This document shows, in pieces, positions 57,779 through 64,000 of a DNA stretch of 64,000 nt (within the stretch, counting starts at the first letter, position 1; each line of letters starts with the position of its first letter). The DNA lies in assembly GCF_001518815.1 (NCBI RefSeq), contig NZ_CP013987.1:3184501-3248500 (forward strand), given 5' to 3'. The notes beneath the pieces were generated by a model. That model ran no database searches. It was not told the origin of the DNA and saw only the letters and a program-made list of their open reading frames with translations. Source of the stretch: Pseudomonas oryzihabitans (GTDB lineage Bacteria; Pseudomonadota; Gammaproteobacteria; Pseudomonadales; Pseudomonadaceae). The translations under genes and the position numbers were made by a program.

Positions 57779-58789
57779 TCAGACCATTTCCTCGCCACCC
57801 TTGCCACCCAGGACGATCTCCCCGGCATCGGCCATGCGCCGGGCGACGCTGAGCACCTCTTTCTGCGCCCCCTCCACCTCGGACAGCCGCACCGGCCCCT
57901 TGGCTTCCAGGTCGTCGCGCAGCAGTTCGGCCGCGCGCTTGGACATGTTGCGGAAGAACTTCTCCTTGATGCCCTCGTCGGCGCCCTTGAGCGCCAGCAC
58001 CAAGACGTCGGACGACACCTCGCGCAGCAAGGCCTGGATACCGCGGTCGTCGACATCGGCCAGGTTGTCGAAGACGAACATCAGGTCTTCGATCTGCCCC
58101 GACAGATCCTGATCCGCGTCGCGGATCGCCTCCATCAGCGGGCCTTCGACCGAGCTGTCCAGGTAGTTCATGATGTCAGCGGCGCGCTTCACACCACCCA
58201 GGGCGGTACGGGTGGTACTCGCGCTGCCGGAGAACTGCTTCTCCAGGATCAGGTTCAGTTCCTTGAGCGCCGCCGGTTGTACGGTGTTGAGCGAGGAGAC
58301 ACGCAGGACGATGTCCAGGCGCACCTTGTGGTCGAAGTGCCCAAGCACCTCGGCGGCCTGATCGGGATCCAGATAGGCCACCACGATCGCCTGGATCTGC
58401 GGGTGCTCGTAGCGGATGACATCCGCCACCGCCCGCGGCTCCATCCACTTCAGGCTGTCCAGACCGCTGGTGTTGCCGCCCAGCAGGATACGGTCGATCA
58501 GGCCACTGGCCTTGTCCTCACCCAGCGCCTGGGTCAGCATCTTGCGGATGTAGCCATCGGCGCCTACGCCCAGGCTGGTTTGGTCACCCACCACCTCGAT
58601 GAAGTCGCCCAGCACCCGCTCGACCTGCTCGCGGTTGACGTTGCGCATCTGGGCCATGGCGGTGCCGACCTTCTGTACTTCCTTGGGTCCCATGTGACGC
58701 AGGATCTGCGCAGCATCGGCCTCACCCAGCGACAGGAGGAAGATGGCGGCCTTCTCGACTTTGGAAAGTTGCGCGTCATTCGTCGCCAT
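57779..58789 (-). CDS. fliG: Flagellar motor switch protein FliG
   Basis: A 336-residue C-ring protein. The N-terminal domain binds FliF (VEKAAIFLLSLGEADAAQIL). The middle EHPQ motif is YEHPQIQAIVVAYLDPDQA (shown partly), and the C-terminal domain carries the stator-facing charged helix (LALKGADEGIKEKFFRNMSKR). It overlaps fliF by 14 bases. Confidence 0.97.
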   Translation of the reverse strand: MATNDAQLSKVEKAAIFLLSLGEADAAQILRHMGPKEVQKVGTAMAQMRNVNREQVERVLGDFIEVVGDQTSLGVGADGYIRKMLTQALGEDKASGLIDRILLGGNTSGLDSLKWMEPRAVADVIRYEHPQIQAIVVAYLDPDQAAEVLGHFDHKVRLDIVLRVSSLNTVQPAALKELNLILEKQFSGSASTTRTALGGVKRAADIMNYLDSSVEGPLMEAIRDADQDLSGQIEDLMFVFDNLADVDDRGIQALLREVSSDVLVLALKGADEGIKEKFFRNMSKRAAELLRDDLEAKGPVRLSEVEGAQKEVLSVARRMADAGEIVLGGKGGEEMV

Positions 58790-60584
58790 TGATCCAATCC
58801 TTCACTACCTGGGCGACACGGCCCGGATCATCGTTGACCAACTGCTTGATGGCCGTCAGCTGAGCATCATAGCCCTCGCTGGGGCTAGGCAGCAGCAGCG
58901 GCGCCGGACCTGCCAGACTCACCTTGTCGTCGGCCAGATCATCCCCCAAGCCATCCAGACCACCGACCCCCAGGGCACCGGCGCCACCGGCGGCGGCCAG
59001 AGCGGCGGCGTCCTTGGTGTTGCCGCCGGACAGATTCTTCAGCACCGGACGCAGCACCCCAAAGACTAGCACCAGGATGAACAGCACACCGAGCGCCTGC
59101 TTGACCACACCCCAGAACCAGGGCTGCTGGTAGAAGGGAATGCTTTCGATCTCTTCCTGCTGCACCGGCGCGAAGGGCGCGTTGATCACGCTCACGCTGT
59201 CGCCACGGCTGGCGTCGAAGCCCACGGCATCCTGCACCAGGCGGGTAAAGCGAGCCAGGTCTTCGGTGGTCCAGGGCTGGTGAGTGACCTTGCCGGCCGC
59301 ATCGACCTTGACCTGGTCATCCAGTACCACCGCGACGGAAAGTCGACGCAGGCGGCCCTGTTGCTGACGGGTGTAGCTGATGCTGCGGTCCAGCTCGTAG
59401 TTGCGGGTATTCTGCTCACGCTTGTCGGTCGGGTACGGCAGGGTCGCCGGCAGGCTGGTCTTGCTGTCATAGATGTACTGGTCGTTGGCGTCGCGCAGCG
59501 GCTGGCCCGGAGCGATGTAGTTCGCGCCGCCACCCTGGGCACCGGCCTTTTCGGGGGTCGAGGACGGACCGGGCGGCTGGTTGGACAGTGCACCGGGCAC
59601 ACCCTGGGCGCCGCCGCCGGAAGTCTGACGTTGCTCGCTGTTCTGCTGCTCGCTACGTAGGGCAGGTTGATCCGGGTTGAACTGCTCCGACGTCGACTCC
59701 ACGGCGTTGAAGTCCACGTCGGCGGCCACCTCGGCTTTGAAGCGGCCGTTGCCGAGCACCGGCTGCATGATGTTCTGCACGCGCTGGGTCAGGGAGCCTT
59801 CCATCTTGCGGGTATAGTCCAGCTGCTTGCCAGCGATCGACAGCTCGGACAGGTTCTGCTGATCGGATAGCAGCTGGCCTTTCTGATCGACGATGGTGAC
59901 CTGGGACTTGTCCAGCTCAGGCACGCTGGTGGCGACCAGATTGATGATCGCCATGACCTGACCGGCATCCAGGGTACGGCCAGCATACATCTCGACCAAC
60001 ACCGAGGCGCTCGGCTTGCGCTCGTCACGGACGAACACCGAACTCTTCGGAATCGCCAGGTGCACCCGGGCACCCTTGATGTTGTTGAGGCTGGAGATGG
60101 TGCGGGCCAGTTCGCCCTCCAGGCTACGACGATAGTTCGCCGCCTCCATGAACTGGCTGGTGCCCAACGGCTGCTCCTTGTCCAGCAGTTCGAAGCCTAC
60201 GTTGCCGTCGGTGGGGGTAATGCCGGCGGCGGCCATTTTCATGCGCGCACGACCGAGATCGTCGGACTTGACCAGCAGAGCGCCGGAATTGGGATCGACC
60301 TTGTAGCCGATATCGGCTGCGCCAAGGGCCTGCAGGACCTGATTCGCGTCCAAACCATTCATGCTGGTGTACAGCGGCCGATAGTCGGGCTGCTGGGTCC
60401 AGAGCACCACTGCGAAACCCAGGGCGACACTGGCCGCCAGGCCGATCAGCAGACCCAGCTGACGCAGCAGTGGCATATCTGACAGGTTGTCGAGAAAGCT
60501 GAGGCCCAGCAGCGACTTCTTCGGCTTGTCTTCAGCCTCCGGCTTGGTCGTGGGGACGGGTGCGTTGGTAAGAGCGTCAGCCAT
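58776..60584 (-). CDS. fliF: Flagellar MS-ring protein FliF
   Basis: A 602-residue ring protein with two membrane helices (about 45-65 and 485-505). Between them lie the ring-building motifs (LARTISSLNNIKGARVHLAIP; SVFVRDERKPSASVLVEMYAG). The C-terminal tail (YDAQLTAIKQLVNDDPGRVAQVVKDW, shown as LTAIKQLVNDDPGRVAQVV) binds FliG. It lies 14 bases behind fliE. Confidence 0.97.
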   Translation of the reverse strand: MADALTNAPVPTTKPEAEDKPKKSLLGLSFLDNLSDMPLLRQLGLLIGLAASVALGFAVVLWTQQPDYRPLYTSMNGLDANQVLQALGAADIGYKVDPNSGALLVKSDDLGRARMKMAAAGITPTDGNVGFELLDKEQPLGTSQFMEAANYRRSLEGELARTISSLNNIKGARVHLAIPKSSVFVRDERKPSASVLVEMYAGRTLDAGQVMAIINLVATSVPELDKSQVTIVDQKGQLLSDQQNLSELSIAGKQLDYTRKMEGSLTQRVQNIMQPVLGNGRFKAEVAADVDFNAVESTSEQFNPDQPALRSEQQNSEQRQTSGGGAQGVPGALSNQPPGPSSTPEKAGAQGGGANYIAPGQPLRDANDQYIYDSKTSLPATLPYPTDKREQNTRNYELDRSISYTRQQQGRLRRLSVAVVLDDQVKVDAAGKVTHQPWTTEDLARFTRLVQDAVGFDASRGDSVSVINAPFAPVQQEEIESIPFYQQPWFWGVVKQALGVLFILVLVFGVLRPVLKNLSGGNTKDAAALAAAGGAGALGVGGLDGLGDDLADDKVSLAGPAPLLLPSPSEGYDAQLTAIKQLVNDDPGRVAQVVKDWINGDE

Positions 60585-60598
60585 TTTCTAGCCCGTCC

Positions 60599-60940
60599 TC
60601 AAATCGACATTTGCATGATGTCTTGGTACGCCTGGACAAACTTGTTGCGTACCTGGGTCAAGGCCTGTACGGAGATGCTGGCCTTCTGCGAAGCGATCAT
60701 GACTTGAGTGAGGTCGACGCCACCCTGCCCCAGCTCGAAGGCCTTGGCCATCTCGCCAGCAGTCTGCTGGGTTTCATTGACGGAGCCCACGGCCTTGCTG
60801 AGCATGTCGGCGAAGCTCGGACCTTGGACCTGCTCGGCGCCAGCAGCAGGGGCTGCTACGGCTTTCGGCCGGGCCATGGCCTCGGTCTGCATGGAACGCA
60901 TTTCCAGCATCAACCGATTGAACTCGACACCTTGAACCAT
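60599..60940 (-). CDS. fliE: Flagellar hook-basal body protein FliE
   Basis: A 113-residue rod adaptor between the MS ring and rod. [20 protein letters not shown] opens it, and [37 protein letters not shown] (shown as [20 protein letters not shown]) is the family core. ATG 60940 is used; the frame is open to 60982. First gene of fliEFGHIJ under a sigma-54 promoter. Confidence 0.95.
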   Translation of the reverse strand: MVQGVEFNRLMLEMRSMQTEAMARPKAVAAPAAGAEQVQGPSFADMLSKAVGSVNETQQTAGEMAKAFELGQGGVDLTQVMIASQKASISVQALTQVRNKFVQAYQDIMQMSI

Positions 60941-60998
60941 TTGCTCTGCTCCTCTGGCACGGGAAATTGACGCCGTACCCACTCGTGTCAGAGATAGA

Positions 60999-61013
60999 GC
61001 AATGCCTGTGCCA
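60999..61013 (-). promoter_or_regulatory. Sigma-54 (RpoN) promoter of fliE
   Basis: The minus strand reads TGGCACAGGCATTGC, an exact match to TGGCAC-N5-TTGC with the GG and GC doublets 12 bp apart. Transcription would start near 60988, about 48 bases before the fliE ATG. In Pseudomonas this operon is activated by FleR with RpoN; no fleR lies within this window. Confidence 0.9.
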
Positions 61014-61083
61014 GATCCTGAAAATCAAGCTAAAACAATAGCTTGGAGATAGGCACAGAGAGATGATTAAAGTTTGTCGACAA

Positions 61084-61386
61084 TCAGTCGACGGTGAGCA
61101 AGGTGCGATTGCGTTGCAGCAGGGCCTTTCCGATACCCTTGACCTCGAGCAGCTCGTCCACCGAGGCAAAGGCGCCATGAGTCTGGCGATGCTCGACGAT
61201 GGCCTGGGCCTTGACGGCCCCGATTCCCCGCAGCCGTTGCAGCGCGGTGACGTCGGCGACATTGATGTTCAGCGACGCCTGCTCAAGGCTAGAAATGACT
61301 TTGGCGGCGCTGCCGCGGTCGGTTTCGCAGGCGCTGGCCCAGGGGCTGAGCAGGACCAACAACGTCACTATCCAGATGAATCTCAT
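61084..61386 (-). CDS. ComEA-like helix-hairpin-helix protein
   Basis: A 100-residue exported protein. An N-terminal hydrophobic signal (1-19, IWIVTLLVLLSPWASA) ends at Cys20, so either ordinary signal cleavage or lipidation (ASAC) is possible. Two helix-hairpin-helix motifs follow (NINVADVTALQRLRGIGAVKAQAIVEHR, shown partly; SVDELLEVKGIGKALLQRN). Such proteins bind DNA in the periplasm during natural transformation or surface attachment. GGAGG lies 7 bases before the ATG at 61386. Pseudomonas genomes often have such a gene beside O-antigen loci, as here. Confidence 0.88.
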   Translation of the reverse strand: MRFIWIVTLLVLLSPWASACETDRGSAAKVISSLEQASLNINVADVTALQRLRGIGAVKAQAIVEHRQTHGAFASVDELLEVKGIGKALLQRNRTLLTVD

Positions 61387-61445
61387 AGAGGAACCTCCGT
61401 GTTCCACTGTGTCATCCGGGAAGCTTAAACCGCTCCGTCAAAAGG

Positions 61446-62360
61446 TCAACTCACCAGCGACCCCGCCTGGGCGTGCTCGGTCTTGAGCGCCAGGAGGGTC
61501 TGGCGGACGCCTTGACGCCAATCGCTGGGCGCTATGCCGAACTGCTGCTCCAGCACGCTGGAATCCAGCATGGAATAGGCGGGCCGCTTGGCCAGCGTCG
61601 GAAATTCGGAGGTCGCGATCCCGGTAATGAGAGGGGTTCGCTGCAGCATGCCGAATTCCTCTCCGGCATCGACGATATAGCGCGCGAAATCGCACCAGCT
61701 CAGGCCGCTGTCACCACCGAAATGGTAGAGCCCATAGGCCGCCTGATCCGGCTGGGCCTGGACCTTGGCTGCGATCTGCAGCAGCGCATCGGCGATATGA
61801 CCCGCATAGGTCGGGCAGCCGACCTGATCCCTCACCACCCGCAACTCATCGCGATCAGCCGCCAGGCGCAGCATGGTCTTGAGGAAGTTGTTGCAGTGTT
61901 CGCTAAACACCCAGGCCGTTCTCAGCACCACCGATCGGGGGCAGGCGGAGAGCACGCGATTCTCCCCTTCCAGCTTGGTCATGCCGTACACGCCGGAGGG
62001 GCTGACGGGATCCTCGACCTGATAGGGCTCGGTGGCCGTACCGTCGAATACATAGTCGGTGGACAGGTGCAGCAGCGCGATACCGGCCGCCCCACAGGCC
62101 TGAGCCAGTACCGCAGGGCCTTCGATATTGCCGCGCGCGGCAATCTCCGGCTCCTGCTCGGCCTTGTCGACCGCCGTATAGGCGGCCGCATTGATCACCA
62201 CGTCCGGCGCGAACCGCTGGAGATGGCTGGTTACCGAGCCTTCGTCAGCAATATCCAGAGTGACACGTCCATGGGCCTCCCATGCCAGTTCTGAACGCTG
62301 AAGCCGGTCGGTCAGACAACGTCCGACCTGACCGTTCGCTCCGGTAACCAGTATCTTCAT
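61446..62360 (-). CDS. rmlD: dTDP-4-dehydrorhamnose reductase RmlD
   Basis: A 304-residue NAD(P)H reductase making dTDP-L-rhamnose in the last step. The nucleotide-binding motif is GANGQVGRCL (8-17). The catalytic site is STDYVFDG with YGMTKLEGEN (Tyr-x3-Lys). Its start overlaps the rmlC stop (ATGA). Last gene of rmlBACD. Confidence 0.96.
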   Translation of the reverse strand: MKILVTGANGQVGRCLTDRLQRSELAWEAHGRVTLDIADEGSVTSHLQRFAPDVVINAAAYTAVDKAEQEPEIAARGNIEGPAVLAQACGAAGIALLHLSTDYVFDGTATEPYQVEDPVSPSGVYGMTKLEGENRVLSACPRSVVLRTAWVFSEHCNNFLKTMLRLAADRDELRVVRDQVGCPTYAGHIADALLQIAAKVQAQPDQAAYGLYHFGGDSGLSWCDFARYIVDAGEEFGMLQRTPLITGIATSEFPTLAKRPAYSMLDSSVLEQQFGIAPSDWRQGVRQTLLALKTEHAQAGSLVS

Positions 62361-62893
62361 CTATACAGCTCCGCCAATCGAAGTCCTTGTGCATCTTTGG
62401 CGGACAGGATGGGATCCTTGACCCGCCAGTCGATATTCAGATCCGGATCATTCCAGATCAAAGACCCTTCATCAGAGGGATCGTAATAATCTGTGCACTT
62501 GTATTCAAAATCAGCGGTTTCCGACAGCACCACGAAGCCGTGGGCGAGGCCCGGCGGTATCCACAGCTGGCGCTTGTTGTCCTCGGAGAGGATTTCGGCC
62601 ACGACATTGCCAAAGGTGGGCGAACCGCGACGAATGTCGACGGCCACGTCCAGTACCTCGCCACGCACGACCCGCACCAGCTTGCCCTGCGGCTTGCTGC
62701 GCTGGAAATGCAGACCACGCAGGACGTTTCTAGCTGAACGCGAGTGGTTGTCCTGCACGAATGGCAGGGTGATTCCTGCCTGCTGGGCATAGCGATCGGC
62801 CTGGAAGGACTCCAGGAAGAACCCGCGGTCATCACCGAAGACCTTGGGCTCGATCAGCTTCACATCGGGAATCGCGGTGTCGAAGACTTGCAT
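62357..62893 (-). CDS. rmlC: dTDP-4-dehydrorhamnose 3,5-epimerase RmlC
   Basis: A 178-residue cupin epimerase. Catalytic residues lie in VLRGLHFQRS (His) and ADFEYKCTDYYDPSDEG (Tyr). RGFFLESFQADRYAQQAGI opens the fold. The ATG at 62893 shares one base with the rmlA stop (TGATG); the open frame to 62911 is not needed. Confidence 0.96.
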   Translation of the reverse strand: MQVFDTAIPDVKLIEPKVFGDDRGFFLESFQADRYAQQAGITLPFVQDNHSRSARNVLRGLHFQRSKPQGKLVRVVRGEVLDVAVDIRRGSPTFGNVVAEILSEDNKRQLWIPPGLAHGFVVLSETADFEYKCTDYYDPSDEGSLIWNDPDLNIDWRVKDPILSAKDAQGLRLAELYR

Positions 62894-63774
62894 CAGTCCT
62901 GCTCCTTGCACAGCCGCGCCAGGTACTGACCGTAGCCGGTCTTGCTCAGGGCTTCGGCCTGCAGGGCCATCTGCTCGCAGGTGATCCAGCCTTTCTGGAA
63001 GGCGATCTCTTCAAGGCAGGCGACCTTCAGACCCTGACGTTTTTCGATGGTCTGCACGAAATGGCCAGCTTCCAGCAAAGCGTCGTGGGTACCGGTATCC
63101 AGCCAGGCGAAACCACGGCCCAGCAGGGACACGTTCAGCGAACCACGGCGCAGGTACTCGTTGTTGACGTCGGTGATTTCCAGCTCGCCGCGAGGCGACG
63201 GCTTGATATTGGCGGCGATGTCCAGCACGTCGTTGTCGTAGAAATACAGACCGGTGACGGCGTAGTTGGATTTCGGCTTCTTGGGCTTCTCTTCGATACT
63301 CAGGGCCTTGCCCTGAGCATCGAATTCGACGACGCCAAAACGCTCGGGATCTCCTACATAGTAGCCAAAAACAGTGGCACCCTTTTCCAGGCTCGCTGCC
63401 TTGAGCAGCGTGTCACTGAAATGCTGACCATAGAAGATGTTGTCGCCCAGGACCAGGCAAACGTTGTCATCGCCGACGAATTCGCGACCGATGATGAAAG
63501 CTTGGGCCAAGCCGTCCGGGCTGGGCTGCTCGGCATAGCTCAGCTGCATGCCGAAATGGCTGCCGTCGCCGAGCATGCGCTGGAAGCCAGGCAGGTCGTC
63601 TGGCGTCGAGATGATCAGCACTTCCTGGATACCGGCCAGCATCAGCACGGACAGCGGATAGTAGATCATGGGCTTGTCGTAGATCGGCAGCGACTGCTTG
63701 GACACGCCCAGGGTAATGGGGTGCAAACGGGTACCGGATCCGCCGGCCAGCAGAATTCCCTTGTATTTGCTCAT
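62893..63774 (-). CDS. rmlA: Glucose-1-phosphate thymidylyltransferase RmlA
   Basis: A 293-residue nucleotidyltransferase that starts dTDP-rhamnose synthesis. The pyrophosphorylase signature [13 protein letters not shown] (11-23) is present, then [17 protein letters not shown] and [10 protein letters not shown]. Length is as expected. A palindrome separates it from rmlB. Confidence 0.97.
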   Translation of the reverse strand: MSKYKGILLAGGSGTRLHPITLGVSKQSLPIYDKPMIYYPLSVLMLAGIQEVLIISTPDDLPGFQRMLGDGSHFGMQLSYAEQPSPDGLAQAFIIGREFVGDDNVCLVLGDNIFYGQHFSDTLLKAASLEKGATVFGYYVGDPERFGVVEFDAQGKALSIEEKPKKPKSNYAVTGLYFYDNDVLDIAANIKPSPRGELEITDVNNEYLRRGSLNVSLLGRGFAWLDTGTHDALLEAGHFVQTIEKRQGLKVACLEEIAFQKGWITCEQMALQAEALSKTGYGQYLARLCKEQD

Positions 63775-63811
63775 GGCAATCGTCCTCTGAAAATTGGCTG
63801 TTGCTGTCGGT

Positions 63812-63835
63812 CGGACACGCCCAGGGGCGTGTCCG
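63812..63835. other. Perfect hairpin between rmlB and rmlA
   Basis: CGGACACGCCC (63812-63822) and GGGCGTGTCCG (63825-63835) form an 11-bp palindrome with a 2-base centre, in the 72-base gap. There is no T-run on the minus strand, so it may be an attenuator, mRNA-stability element or partial terminator rather than a full stop. Confidence 0.55.
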
Positions 63836-63846
63836 CGATAGGATCG

Positions 63847-64000
63847 TTAAACGGCTTCGCCGAGACGCTCGAGACGATAGGCGCCGGACAGTACCCGCTG
63901 CCACCACTCACGATTGTTCAGGTACCAGGTTACGGTCTTGCGCATGCCGGTCTCGAAGGTCTCCTCCGGCGTCCAGCCCAACTCGCGGCCGATCTTGCTG
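63847..64000 (-). CDS. rmlB: dTDP-glucose 4,6-dehydratase RmlB (3' end, runs off right edge)
   Basis: Only the last ~50 codons are in the window: [20 protein letters not shown] followed by [19 protein letters not shown] and the stop at 63847. This is the C-terminal helix region of RmlB. It is the first gene of rmlBACD on the minus strand. Confidence 0.93.
   Translation of the reverse strand, partial: SKIGRELGWTPEETFETGMRKTVTWYLNNREWWQRVLSGAYRLERLGEAV

Overview
The window is chromosomal DNA of a Pseudomonas-type gammaproteobacterium. Gene order and protein sequences from queC through tol-pal, ruv and aspS, and the polar-flagellum/chemotaxis block with FleN, FlhF, MotC/MotD and CheZ, match the genus closely from memory. 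The core is GC-rich, with long antisense shadow frames. A member of the P. oryzihabitans/psychrotolerans side of the genus is possible, but the species cannot be fixed from sequence reading alone.

Layout. (1) 1-3.9 kb is an accessory segment with less GC-biased codon use. It holds the 5' part of an HMG-CoA-lyase-family gene, a divergent SMP-30-type lactonase gene and a CitMHS carboxylate transporter. The divergent promoter region carries two copies of a ~34-bp operator-like motif. The segment ends in a decayed dnaE2 fragment and tRNA-Lys(TTT). (2) 4.0-17.3 kb is conserved core: queC-queE (queuosine precursors), the Tol-Pal envelope system (cpoB, pal, tolB, tolA, tolR, tolQ, ybgC), ruvBAC, yebC/pmpR and aspS, then a Dps protein and an unusual membrane-spanning cold-shock-domain protein. 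(3) 17.3-32.6 kb is mixed housekeeping: an LTA-synthase-like phosphatidylglycerol-type transferase, a tightly overlapped MoxR-DUF58-DUF4381-BatA-BatB-BatD operon, YceH, a YedA-like exporter with a divergent Lrp/AsnC regulator, DUF2076, an isochorismatase-fold hydrolase lacking the usual cysteine, a YciC-like membrane protein, DUF2058 and LpxO. (4) 32.6-60.9 kb is one long minus-strand run for flagellum and chemotaxis. In transcription order it reads fliE-F-G-H-I-J, an HPt gene, fliK, fliL-M-N-O-P-Q-R, flhB, [sodC on the opposite strand], flhA, flhF, fleN, fliA, cheY, cheZ, cheA, cheB, motC, motD, parC, parP, cheW, DUF2802. Good sigma-54 promoters precede fliE and flhA. (5) 61.0-64.0 kb has a ComEA-like helix-hairpin-helix gene and the dTDP-L-rhamnose operon rmlBACD; rmlB runs off the right edge.

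How it fits together. FlhF and FleN set position and number of the polar flagellum. FliF/G/M/N with FliE form the basal body and switch. FlhA/B and FliO-R with FliH/I/J form the export apparatus, and FliK controls hook length. FliA drives late genes. CheA/W/Y/Z/B with ParC/ParP form the polar chemotaxis array, and MotC/D is a second stator pair. Tol-Pal and rml genes serve envelope integrity and O-antigen/rhamnose supply. No CRISPR array, intact insertion sequence, prophage or obvious new defence system was seen. The most unusual parts are the left accessory segment with its duplicated operator, the dnaE2 scar beside tRNA-Lys, the membrane-linked cold-shock protein, the Cys-to-Ser hydrolase, the BatB with a degenerate metal site, and the triplicated motif in CheA.
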